DNA of 33,106 nucleotides from contig JADGQF010000015.1 in NCBI GenBank assembly GCA_017882045.1, positions 1 through 33,106 on the forward strand, given 5' to 3'. Numbering within the stretch: the first letter of the stretch is position 1; every line of letters starts with the position of its first letter. The notes under the pieces are model-generated. The model did no database searches. It had not been told where the DNA came from and saw only the letters and a list, made by a program, of their open reading frames with translations. The position numbers and the translations under genes are program-made. This stretch comes from Anaerolineales bacterium. GTDB lineage: Bacteria > Chloroflexota > Anaerolineae > CG2-30-64-16. This document shows, piece by piece, positions 1-8,999 of this stretch.

Positions 1-70
1 GTAGTAGGGGCTGTGGTCAAGTGGTAAACCGCACTCTTTTTGCGGTTTTCTACTGGTCCACAACCCTGGC

Positions 71-326
71 TTACATGGACCGACCCGCTTCGGCTGACAT
101 GGGCGTTTTTGTCACGCATTGTGCGGGTTGACCGTAGTAGAGGGCGGCGGGCGTTGCGTAGTCGAGCGCCTGGTGCCGCCGCCGATAGTTGTAAAAGCCG
201 AGATATTCGGCCAGGGAGCGCCGGGCATCACGCGGGCCTGCTTACTCTTTCAGGTACACTTCTTCATACTTGATCGTGCGCCAGAGGCGCTCGGTGAAAA
301 TGTTATCTAAGTACTTGCCTTTCGCC
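71..326 (-). pseudogene. IS3-family transposase (OrfB/rve domain) C-terminal relic with internal stop
   Basis: Reverse-strand translation reads GKYLDNIFTERLWRTIKYEEVYLKE*AGPRDARRSLAEYLGFYNYRRRHQALDYATPAALYYGQPAQ, the typical IS3 OrfB C-terminus. It has an in-frame TAA after YLKE and no upstream catalytic region in the same frame. Confidence 0.85.
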
Positions 327-643
327 GATTTTTCTGGTGCTTCTTAGATTTGTTTCTGCAATAGCAGCCTGCATTTGTTGGGGAATGTTGCTTGTGCTGG
401 TAAAATTCACAGCTGTCGATGAAGAATCATCAACGAAATGTGACGTTTGTTAGGCCTGTGAGCAGATAATAGCGCCGTTCCGTTCGTCGGTTGCATGCAA
501 AAGCGCTCGCATTAGGCCCAGCCTGCTGTCGAAACAGCCTTTCGTCCTGTTCGCAACGCCCTCTGCACCGAATGACGGCGTCGGATAAGCCGAAATCTCA
601 AAAGTCGCTTTGAAAATGAGCGAATGGTCATGGAGCAATAGCC

Positions 644-943
644 ATGGCTGATACAGCGTTGATCAAGGTGACACATATTGGGCAGGTAACGCTGCCGGCA
701 GATGCGCGCCGCCGGCTGCGCGTCGAGAAAGGGGATTACACGGAGGTGCGCGTCACCGAAGATAGCATCATCCTGGCGCCCAAAGCCTTGATCGACAAGA
801 GCCAGGCATACTTCTGGTCGCCCGAATGGCAGGCGGCCGAGCATGAGGCAAGCGCCGGTATTGCCGGCGGCCGCGTGCAGGAGTTCGACAACGTGGACGA
901 CCTGATGGCCGGCCTGCGAGCGGCGCGGCAGCAAGATAGCTGA
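644..943 (+). CDS. AbrB/MazE/SpoVT-type antitoxin
   Basis: 99 aa; N-terminal IKVTHIGQVTLPADARRRLRVEKGDYTEVRVTEDSIILAPK is a swapped-hairpin AbrB pattern. Confidence 0.85.
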   Translation: MADTALIKVTHIGQVTLPADARRRLRVEKGDYTEVRVTEDSIILAPKALIDKSQAYFWSPEWQAAEHEASAGIAGGRVQEFDNVDDLMAGLRAARQQDS

Positions 944-1029
944 TGCGTCTGCAATATTTTGAAATGTACGGCGACCTGCTGATCCTGCGCACGGTCGGCG
1001 CGCATGATGTTGCGCTCAAGAGTTCCTGA
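943..1029 (+). pseudogene. Remnant of RelE-like toxin (C-terminal 28 codons only)
   Basis: ATG overlaps the antitoxin stop (TGATG). Encodes MRLQYFEMYGDLLILRTVGAHDVALKSS, resembling only the C-terminal strand of RelE/ParE-type toxins (GDLLILRTVGAHD). Confidence 0.6.
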
Positions 1030-1061
1030 GCATGGCCATTTAGATGCCGGGCACTTCGGAT

Positions 1062-1090
1062 TTGGAATGGAACTTAATAAACTGTATAAT
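1062..1090 (+). promoter_or_regulatory. Sigma70-type promoter for the chaperone cluster
   Basis: TTGGAA (1062-1067), 17-nt spacer, TATAAT (1085-1090), about 40 nt upstream of the GTG start at 1132. Confidence 0.65.
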
Positions 1091-1131
1091 TTCAGTATCG
1101 TGTCTTGGTAGCGATCTTCCGGTGAGGCAAG

Positions 1132-3381
1132 GTGACAAAGAAACGCAAAGCTCAATTGCCGAAAAATCGATCGCAACCGCCGACGTCGGCGTACAGCCCA
1201 AGCGGGCAGCTTCGGGAGGTTTTGCGCCGGCTACGCCGTGGTGAGCTCGCTGTGGCCATCCGCATGGGGAATGACGCGCTAGAAGCAGTGCAACGTGATG
1301 GCTATGCGACGGGCGTCGAGGCGGCGCGGCAGTTGCTTGCAGAAGCGCACTTTCGCGCGGCTGCCGGTACAACTGAGGTCGTGTGGCGCCTCGATCACCT
1401 CGACAAGGCGCTGGGCTATGCGCCCGGGTTGGGCAAGCTGCACTTTTATCGTGGCCTCGCGCTCTGGCAACTGGGTCGCCTTCCGGAAGCCATCCCCGAA
1501 CTGGATGCAGCCTTTGCGGCGGAGCCGCAGCGGCCGCGGTTGGCCTATTTGCGTCAACTGGCGCGCCTGGCAAGCGGCCAGCCCTGGGATGCGGATAAAC
1601 TGCCGGCGGCCGAAGCTAATACGCTGCATGTCGTCGCGAAACTGTTGCAGGACAAGACGACGGAGCCGGCTCTGGCTGCTTTGCCGGGGCCTACGTTGGG
1701 TAAAGGCAGCGCATTGTGGCAGGCCCTCCTGGAAATGCGACGTGATGCCTCGGCGGCACCGGTGGAGTTGTTGCACCAGGCCACCACAGAGAATACTCGC
1801 AGACCCGTCCAGGCCGTCCTATTGTATTACCTGGGTGTTGCGGCCGCACGAGCGGGCGCAACTGGCGAGGCGAGCAGCGCGTGGGTTAAGGCCCGATCGG
1901 TGGGCCTGGAAACGCCCTGGCTGCGACAGAACCAGGTCGTTTTCTTGCAGGGACAGGCTACAGAGGACGCACTGACGGGCCGCTGGCAGGAATTCCTCGA
2001 TGCTGCCCACCAGGTACCACTGCCGCCCGGCGAACCGTTATTGGCAGAGCTGGTCGGTATCGCCCATTACCACGCCGGTTATGCTGCCGCGCAGGCGGGC
2101 CGGTGGCACGTAGCCGTAGAGCACTGGCGGCAGGCGCAGGAGTTGCACGGGAGCCGCAACGTGGCGCAGAACCTGGCGCTGGCCGAAGAAAAGCTCGGCC
2201 ACTGGAAGCAGGCTGCCGATGCGTGGCGGGAGATGATACGGCGCCGGCCGCGCAAGCCGGAGCATGCCGATTACCTGAGCGATGCTCAGGTTGCCGTCAT
2301 CTGGGATCACGTTGCCGAATGTTATGAGCGGGCCGGGGTCACCGGGGAAGCTTTAGTCACCCTCAAGAACGCCGCCAAATATGCGCCCGAGAGTGTGGAC
2401 CGGCGTCTGAAGCTGGTCGATGCCCTGGTAGGTGAGGAGCGCGACGAGGCAGCTATCAATGAGCTCCGGCGCATCCTTGAGCTAGACCCGCAACACGAGG
2501 ATGCGCTGATGCGCCTGGGTGCGCTCTACAAACAGTCGTGGCGGCAAGACCCCATGCCGATCTGGCGGCGCGTGCTGGCGGCCAACCCTGCCAGCACAGA
2601 AGCCAGGGAAGAGCTGGCCGAGGCCTATCTGGCGCAGGTGACCCCGGACTTCGGAGAGCCGCAGCCTCTCATGTTCTATGGACCGCACACGCCTCGGGAG
2701 AAAATCTCGTTGCTGGAACGGGCGCTCAAGGAGGTGCCCGGCCATCCGAAGCTGCTCTACCAGATGGGCTTCGAGCTAATGGAGACGGGCAAGAAGAAGG
2801 AAGCCCTCCCGTTACTTATTCAGGCTTACGATGCTGCTCCAACCGACACCGGAGTTGTGGGCAACGTCCTCCACGAGTTACTCCACGCGAAGGCCTCAGA
2901 CGAGGTAACAAAACGGCTGCCCCAAGTGCGCCAGATCCCGGGGTTGCTGCCGGCCTTCTGGATTCACCAGGGTAAGACGGTGTTAGAATGCAAGCTCGGT
3001 GAGGATTGGGCTGAGCGCTTTTTCAATGAAGCCCTTCAGCTTGTCGGGCGGCCGTGGGTAGACGACACGTGGGCCGGGATCATGCTACAGATCGTGGAGA
3101 CGGCCGACGCCTCTGGAGCAAAGGATCTGGCGGCGACCTACGCAGAGCGTGTCACTGCTGAGGCGCCGGCGAGTGGCGCAAGCGAATACTTGGAAGCGCG
3201 CCGCATTTTTGAGCGCAAGCACGACGCGAAGGCCGCGCTTAAGCTTTTGCGCAAGGCACAGCAAGCAGCTCGCGCGGCCAAAGACCAGGGCGTCTTGCTG
3301 ATGGCCGAGGCCATTGAAGCACAGCTGAGCAGACGCGGCCTGCCGAAAGAGCTCCTGGATATGCTGAAGGATTTCAGGTGA
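1132..3381 (+). CDS. Large tetratricopeptide-repeat protein
   Basis: 749 aa, GTG start; repeated TPR-like helices (e.g. LAYLRQLARLASGQ, EDALMRLGALYKQSW, PKLLYQMGFELMETGKKKEALPLLIQAYDAAP). Confidence 0.85.
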   Translation: MTKKRKAQLPKNRSQPPTSAYSPSGQLREVLRRLRRGELAVAIRMGNDALEAVQRDGYATGVEAARQLLAEAHFRAAAGTTEVVWRLDHLDKALGYAPGLGKLHFYRGLALWQLGRLPEAIPELDAAFAAEPQRPRLAYLRQLARLASGQPWDADKLPAAEANTLHVVAKLLQDKTTEPALAALPGPTLGKGSALWQALLEMRRDASAAPVELLHQATTENTRRPVQAVLLYYLGVAAARAGATGEASSAWVKARSVGLETPWLRQNQVVFLQGQATEDALTGRWQEFLDAAHQVPLPPGEPLLAELVGIAHYHAGYAAAQAGRWHVAVEHWRQAQELHGSRNVAQNLALAEEKLGHWKQAADAWREMIRRRPRKPEHADYLSDAQVAVIWDHVAECYERAGVTGEALVTLKNAAKYAPESVDRRLKLVDALVGEERDEAAINELRRILELDPQHEDALMRLGALYKQSWRQDPMPIWRRVLAANPASTEAREELAEAYLAQVTPDFGEPQPLMFYGPHTPREKISLLERALKEVPGHPKLLYQMGFELMETGKKKEALPLLIQAYDAAPTDTGVVGNVLHELLHAKASDEVTKRLPQVRQIPGLLPAFWIHQGKTVLECKLGEDWAERFFNEALQLVGRPWVDDTWAGIMLQIVETADASGAKDLAATYAERVTAEAPASGASEYLEARRIFERKHDAKAALKLLRKAQQAARAAKDQGVLLMAEAIEAQLSRRGLPKELLDMLKDFR

Positions 3382-3429
3382 GCGGCGCCGCGGCATTGTT
3401 GGCCTCCCTTTCTGTTCAGGAGCATTTGA

Positions 3430-3792
3430 ATGCCAACTGATCCTCCTGGTCCATCACCGGCCAATCCGTATGCCGTGCTTGGCCTCGAGCGCCGCGCGAG
3501 CGAGGACGAGATCAAACGAGCCTACTTCCGGCTGGTACGCGAGTACTCGCCAGAGCGCGAGCCGGAAAAATTTCAAGAAATTCGTGCGGCCTACGAAGAA
3601 CTGCGCACGCCAGAAGGCCGCGCCAGGGCCGAACTGTTTATGCTCCAGCCGCCGCCCGATCTGCCAAAGCGACGGCGCAGCAAACCCGATCTTAGCGTGC
3701 ATCCTGAGGACATAATTAACCTGGCCCGAGAACTGGCGCTGGCCCAACTGTCCCTACATGAGGATTTTCATGAGCCCGAACTCCCCAAATAA
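3430..3792 (+). CDS. J-domain (DnaJ-like) protein lacking the canonical HPD
   Basis: 120 aa; NPYAVLGLERRASEDEIKRAYFRLVREYSPEREPEKFQEIRAAYEELRTPEGRARAE matches a J-domain, but the HPD position reads SPE. Confidence 0.88.
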   Translation: MPTDPPGPSPANPYAVLGLERRASEDEIKRAYFRLVREYSPEREPEKFQEIRAAYEELRTPEGRARAELFMLQPPPDLPKRRRSKPDLSVHPEDIINLARELALAQLSLHEDFHEPELPK

Positions 3793-4876
3793 CGAACGGG
3801 ACCGGCCGGGCCCCTTGCTGCCAGCCATAGAAAGCGATGAGGTGGGACTCGCCGGCTATCTGTTGCGGTTGAGCGATCAGGCCGATCGCCTGCAAATGCG
3901 ATTTGATGGGCTGGCGGCAAACGTACAAGCGAGCGGCGAGCAGGTGGCCGCGTTGACGCGCTACATGGCCGATCCCAGCGCAACGCAACGCCTTGATGAG
4001 CGCCTGGCCGAGGTAGCTGTCGGCCTCGAGGCCGGCCAGGAACGCGTGGACGACCTGGCGCGCCAGGTGGAGGTGTTGAATGGGACAGTGACGAAGCTGG
4101 CGCGGACGCAGTTCAAAAGCAACACCCTGACGGAGAACAAGGACCAGCAGGTGACGTCGGCGTTGGCTACGCTACAGGATATCATAGCTCGACGCGAGGA
4201 GGCCGGCCGCGCGAATATCACACAAGGCAATGCCCGCCTGGCCGAACTGCGTGCCTCGGCGCGCAGCGAACTGGCCGTAGAATTATTGCCCGGTGCGGAT
4301 GGCCTGGAAATGGCCCTCGAAAGTGGGCAAGCGATGCTTGCCCGGCAACGCCAAAAGTTGCTCGCTGCCGCTGAACCGGCCCAGGCGGGTGCGAGCAGCG
4401 AGTCCCCGCTGCGAGGCACGTGGCAAAGACTACGCCAGGCGTTCCTCGGCGATCCGCTCCTGCCTCAGCCGATCCCCAACATAAAACGCCCGCCGGCTGA
4501 AGAGGCCGAAAGCCTGGCCGCGCTGGAGGGCTGGCTGCACGGCCTCGAGTTGGTGCAAGAGCGATTCATGAGCCTGCTGGCGCTGGAAGGAATCCGGCCG
4601 ATTGAGGCGCAAGGACAGGCTTTTGACCCACGTATGCACAACGCAGTGCAGGCGGAAGAGCGGGCCGACGTGAGGCCGGGGACGGTCGTCAGAGTGCTAC
4701 GTCAAGGATACCGTCTGCGCGAGCGCGTGTTGCGTTACGCAGAGGTGGTGGTCACCCGAGCGCCACGAGCAGCAGCGGGTGTAGCACAAGGACCGGCGGT
4801 CGAAGAAACCAGGACTTCGGAAGATGAACTGCCGGGTGCAGGACCTTTGCCGGCGCATGAGGAGCAAGAATCGTGA
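3770..4876 (+). CDS. GrpE-family nucleotide exchange factor-like protein, enlarged with long helical N-terminus
   Basis: C-terminal [59 protein letters not shown] matches the GrpE beta-domain; [23 protein letters not shown] matches the GrpE helical segment. Start chosen at ATG 3770 (GAGG upstream); the ORF is open from 3758. Confidence 0.85.
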   Translation: MSPNSPNNERDRPGPLLPAIESDEVGLAGYLLRLSDQADRLQMRFDGLAANVQASGEQVAALTRYMADPSATQRLDERLAEVAVGLEAGQERVDDLARQVEVLNGTVTKLARTQFKSNTLTENKDQQVTSALATLQDIIARREEAGRANITQGNARLAELRASARSELAVELLPGADGLEMALESGQAMLARQRQKLLAAAEPAQAGASSESPLRGTWQRLRQAFLGDPLLPQPIPNIKRPPAEEAESLAALEGWLHGLELVQERFMSLLALEGIRPIEAQGQAFDPRMHNAVQAEERADVRPGTVVRVLRQGYRLRERVLRYAEVVVTRAPRAAAGVAQGPAVEETRTSEDELPGAGPLPAHEEQES

Positions 4877-6633
4877 AGGATACTGCCGACACCGTTGTGG
4901 GGATCGACCTGGGGACAACCTATTCTGTCCTCGCCGTAATCCAGGATGGCGCACCCTTGATCCTGCCCGTCAAAGGACAGCGCTTGCTGGCCTCGGTCGT
5001 GGGCATCGGGCCCGACGGCGAAGTGTTGGTGGGCGCGCCGGCGCGCAACCAATGGGTCGTCGCGGTAGAGCGCACCATCCGCTCGATCAAACGCAAAATG
5101 GGCAAGGCCGAGACGGTGACGATGGCAGGGAAAGCCTACACCCCACAAGAAATCTCGGCTTTCATCTTGCGCGAGCTCAGGGAAGGCGCGGAGGAACTCC
5201 TGGGTTACCCGGTAGAGCGGGCAGTGATCACCGTGCCAGCCTACTTCAACGAGGTACAACGCCAGGCCACCATCGAAGCCGGCGAGATTGCCGGCCTACG
5301 AGTCGAGCGCGTCATTAACGAGCCCACGGCTTCGGCCCTGGCTTACGGATACGGTATGGCAGGCGACCAGCACCTGCGGGTTCTCGTCTATGATCTTGGC
5401 GGCGGCACTTTTGACGTTTCCATTATCGAACTCGATAGCGGCGTTGTAGACGTCCTGGCCACCGCGGGCGACAACTACCTGGGAGGCGATGACTTCGACG
5501 AACGCCTGGCCGGCCGGATCGCCGATGAGTTCGTGCGTGAGCACCACATCGATCTGCGCGAGTATCACCAGGCGTGGGCCAGGCTCTTACGCGCCGCCGA
5601 GGAGGCCAAGATCGCGCTCTCCTCAGTACCGTATGCCACTATTAGCCTCGAGTACGTCGCCGACGATAACAACGGGCGCCCCCTGCACATCCGCCACGAG
5701 GTCTCGCAGGGGGAATTTGAAGAACTGATAGACGACCTGCTCACCCGGACCATCAATTGTATCGACAAGGCGTTGACCGATGCCCACCTCGAACCCACCG
5801 ATATCGATCGAGTTTTATTGGTCGGCGGCTCGACCCGCATCCCCGCCGTCTGGGAGATGGTGACCGAGCGCATGCAGCAAGAACCACACATCGAGATCGA
5901 CCCCGACGCGGCCGTGGCCCTGGGGGCAGCCGTGCAGGCCGGGATCATCGCCGGGGAAGAGATCGATGCCGTGCTGGTCGACGTGACTCCTTTGTCGTTG
6001 GGTATCGAGACCGCCGAGATGACGTTTACCGGACGTCTGCAGGTCGATCGCCTGGCTCCACTGATACGGCGCAATACGACTATCCCCGTGCAGCGCAGCC
6101 AGGCTTTCAGCACACTCTACCCCGGCCAGGATGCCATCGAGATCAAGGTGTACCAGGGCGAGAACCCGGTCGCATCACAAAATGTGCTCCTGGGCGAGTT
6201 CATGGTGGAGGACCTCGTACCTAACCGGCCGGACGGCCTGACCGACGTGACGGTCAAGTTTGAGCTTGACGTGAACGGTATTCTGGATGTGAAAGTGACG
6301 GAGCGTACGACCGGCAAACAGGTCAGCGCGCAGCTCAAGGCCAGCAGGCAGCGGCTCAGTCCCGAGGAGATCGCTCTGAGCCAGGCCAGGCTTGGGGAGG
6401 CTTACGATAGCTTCGAGCCTGCTGCGCCGGCGTCGGGAATCGATCCCGGGACGGCAGCGCTGTTGCACCGCGCCCAAACTGCACTGGCCCAGCCAGACCT
6501 GGATGCGGATCTGGCCGATGAGATCAACGGGCTGGTCGCCGACATCCGGCAGGCTACTAGCGCCGGCGACGACGCGGAGGTAGAGGCATTTTGCGACCGG
6601 CTGATCGACGTGCTGTTAGAGGTCGAGAGCTAG
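4873..6633 (+). CDS. dnaK: Hsp70/DnaK-family chaperone
   Basis: 586 aa; [84 protein letters not shown] start overlaps the GrpE-like stop codon. Confidence 0.96.
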   Translation: MKDTADTVVGIDLGTTYSVLAVIQDGAPLILPVKGQRLLASVVGIGPDGEVLVGAPARNQWVVAVERTIRSIKRKMGKAETVTMAGKAYTPQEISAFILRELREGAEELLGYPVERAVITVPAYFNEVQRQATIEAGEIAGLRVERVINEPTASALAYGYGMAGDQHLRVLVYDLGGGTFDVSIIELDSGVVDVLATAGDNYLGGDDFDERLAGRIADEFVREHHIDLREYHQAWARLLRAAEEAKIALSSVPYATISLEYVADDNNGRPLHIRHEVSQGEFEELIDDLLTRTINCIDKALTDAHLEPTDIDRVLLVGGSTRIPAVWEMVTERMQQEPHIEIDPDAAVALGAAVQAGIIAGEEIDAVLVDVTPLSLGIETAEMTFTGRLQVDRLAPLIRRNTTIPVQRSQAFSTLYPGQDAIEIKVYQGENPVASQNVLLGEFMVEDLVPNRPDGLTDVTVKFELDVNGILDVKVTERTTGKQVSAQLKASRQRLSPEEIALSQARLGEAYDSFEPAAPASGIDPGTAALLHRAQTALAQPDLDADLADEINGLVADIRQATSAGDDAEVEAFCDRLIDVLLEVES

Positions 6634-6711
6634 GAGAACGATGGGGCATTGCAACTCTGCAGTATCGAGCGCGTTGTGTTGCGAGCCTGGGGCGTGTGCA
6701 GGGGATGACCG

Positions 6712-8124
6712 GTGACGAGCCATGCCCAAGGGAAAACGGATGCCTTATCCATGACCAGGTCGACTTCTCAGGCGGTAACCGAGGTCCTGCAAGCGGCCAC
6801 GGAGCCTCTAACAATCGCTGAAATCATGCAACGTATTGAGCCGATGCAGGTGTTGCGCACGGCCAAACCGAAAGCGACCGTGCGGTCGGCGTTGTTCGAG
6901 AACGCGCGGGTTGCCACCCTCGGCGGTCGCCCGGCGCGCTACGTCTGGTGGCCCAAGCACTTACAGGGCTGCTGCTTTCGGCAGCCGTTGGCGCAGATGA
7001 ACTTCACCACGGGCGAGCTTCCGGTAACCACTGAGGTGTGGAGTGCGCTGTGGCCGGACTTCCTGGCGAGCAAGCTCAAACCAGTAGCGATTACCATCGA
7101 GTTGGACAACGGCCCGACGTTGACCACTAAAGTCGAGCATCTGCGCGCCGGCAAGCCGATCTGGGGACTGGTCGGCGAGCCGAAGCTGGCAGAATGGTGC
7201 CGGTCGCTGGCGGCGGGACCGGACGACGATTTGATCCTGCGGGTTCTCGATGTGCAGAGGCGGCGGTACGGCCTGTCGTTGGAGCGCGCCGCCACGTTGG
7301 ACGCGACGGAGCGGCGCGAGCGAGACGAGTACTTGATGGAGGAAGCGCTGGAGGTGGTACGAGCTTCACACGAAGAGGTGGCATTGCATCACCACCTGAT
7401 CCCCCGGCTGGTGGCGCGCGACCTGTACCGTTATTCCGTGCCGCCCAGCCCGTTGGGGCGCGTGCTGCGTGCGGACTTGCGCTTTGTCATATCTGACGAC
7501 ACCGGGGCGACGTTTACTGCCAGGCTGGTGGAACGGGCCGAAGCCGAGCGCCACCCCTACGATAATTCATTGACGGATGGCCGTCCGAAAGGCCACTGGC
7601 TAACGCCGGAAAGCGATGAGGAGCGCCGCGCGTGGGGCGAGTACCTGTTTGACCAGGGCATGGAATACCGCTGGGCTGAGCAGGACCGCATGGCCGAAGC
7701 CTACTACCGGGCTGCCTTGATGGTCGATCCCGGCCACGCCGACGCCTGGGTCCATGTGGGGAACACCCGTCTCGACGAGGGCCTGCTCGACGAAGCGTTG
7801 GAGAACTACCTGACGGCGGAGGCTGCGGCGCTGGAGAGGACCATCGGCGATCCTGCCACCTACGAAGGCCCGTTCTGGCTGGACCTGGACTCGCGTCCGT
7901 ACATGCGCGCCCTGCACGGGAAGGGTCTGGCGCTTTGGCGCTTGGGACGGCGCGATGAGGCGGCGGCAGCCTTCCGGCAGCAGCTTGAGCTGAATCCGAA
8001 CGACAACCAGGGCGTGCGCTTTATGCTGCCCGACCTGGAAGCGGGGCTGAGTTGGGAAGAAAGTACAGCCAGGTTCGAGGAGAGCGAGCAGTCTCGGTCA
8101 GACGATGCCGCTTTCAGTAGTTGA
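6712..8124 (+). CDS. Winged-helix (HARE-HTH-like) N-terminus plus C-terminal TPR protein
   Basis: 470 aa; N-terminal VTEVLQAATEPLTIAEIMQRIEPMQVLRTAKPKATVRSALFENARVATLGGRPARYVWWP is wHTH-like. C-terminal AEAYYRAALMVDPGHADAWVHVGNTRLDEGLLDEALENYLTAE is TPR. Confidence 0.75.
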   Translation: MTSHAQGKTDALSMTRSTSQAVTEVLQAATEPLTIAEIMQRIEPMQVLRTAKPKATVRSALFENARVATLGGRPARYVWWPKHLQGCCFRQPLAQMNFTTGELPVTTEVWSALWPDFLASKLKPVAITIELDNGPTLTTKVEHLRAGKPIWGLVGEPKLAEWCRSLAAGPDDDLILRVLDVQRRRYGLSLERAATLDATERRERDEYLMEEALEVVRASHEEVALHHHLIPRLVARDLYRYSVPPSPLGRVLRADLRFVISDDTGATFTARLVERAEAERHPYDNSLTDGRPKGHWLTPESDEERRAWGEYLFDQGMEYRWAEQDRMAEAYYRAALMVDPGHADAWVHVGNTRLDEGLLDEALENYLTAEAAALERTIGDPATYEGPFWLDLDSRPYMRALHGKGLALWRLGRRDEAAAAFRQQLELNPNDNQGVRFMLPDLEAGLSWEESTARFEESEQSRSDDAAFSS

Positions 8125-8445
8125 GTGCTAAGGCTGAAACCAGGGATCATCACGGATCGTCGCCGGCAGTCGTCCAGAGACAGGTCCTGGAAGATTTTGA
8201 TCCACTGGCCGGTATACCGCATATAAGCAAGATTGAAGCGGCCACCAGGTGATTTGGTTTGTGTCCTGCCCGGTGATCCCCTTGGCAGGCGTCGATCACG
8301 CCCTCACTCACGTTATCATGGCGAGACCTGGCATCCTCCGGCGTTTCCATCGGTTCGTTTCCTATCTCCTATCTATCGAACTTCACCAAGTCACAATGCG
8401 ACAGAGAGCTGCGTGAGAGAGCGTCAGGCGTGTCACACTCCCTGC

Positions 8446-8592
8446 TCATTCGGTGACGGGCTCGATTTCTTCGGACTCCAGCCTATCGAGCACGCGCTGG
8501 CGCATCTGTACATCGCGAAACGCAAACCAACGCTCCCGCGGGTAATCCAGAAGAACGTCCTTGAAATAGCGAAATGCGCTACATTCACGTAC
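8446..8592 (-). pseudogene. C-terminal fragment of a UPF0158-like protein
   Basis: Reverse-strand translation VRECSAFRYFKDVLLDYPRERWFAFRDVQMRQRVLDRLESEEIEPVTE* resembles the UPF0158 C-terminus (aFRrFKDvL.dyPeer.rWFaFkd...rerVL.wL). No intact upstream ORF is present. Confidence 0.55.
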
Positions 8593-8779
8593 AGATAGCC
8601 GGACAGCGCTCGTGGTGATATTGCTGGGAAGCCTTACAAGCGTTCAATCCGCACATGACGCACTTGCCGGGTAGGTCGAAAGGCCTTATGATAATTCGCC
8701 GTGGAGAGGAGAAGTGACTGGGTTGCGGATTCCGTCCGTGAGGTCGGAAGTTCAAGGCGTTTTTGGAGTCTTAACGAAT

Positions 8780-8824
8780 CGGAGACCTCGCGGTTGGTGC
8801 AAAAGCATCGTTCGTGAGGTCTCC
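8780..8824. repeat. Imperfect inverted repeat / hairpin downstream of tRNA-Val
   Basis: CGGAGACCTCGCG on the left faces CGTGAGGTCTCCG on the right, with one G:T pair and a loop of about 19 nt. Confidence 0.7.
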
Positions 8825-8836
8825 GGCTGGGGTAAA

Positions 8837-8910
<74 letters not shown>

Positions 8911-8920
8911 TGACCCATCT

Positions 8921-8948
8921 ATTCTAGCATTACCCCGCCAGTATGCAA
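8921..8948 (-). promoter_or_regulatory. Promoter of tRNA-Val
   Basis: Reverse strand TTGCAT, 16-nt spacer, TAGAAT, immediately upstream of the tRNA. Confidence 0.55.
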
Positions 8949-8999
8949 AATCCTGGGGGTGCGGCTTGCGCGCTTAAGGTCGGAGGTTAGGAAGATTCT

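Noticed and set aside
26-51. AAACCGC-actcttttt-GCGGTTTT hairpin at the window start
   Set aside because: Could be a weak terminator, but there is only a 7-bp stem and a four-T run, with no upstream context in the window.
8233-8598. 121-aa plus-strand ORF downstream of the chaperone cluster
   Set aside because: No domain signal, and it overlaps a better-supported minus-strand UPF0158-like fragment.
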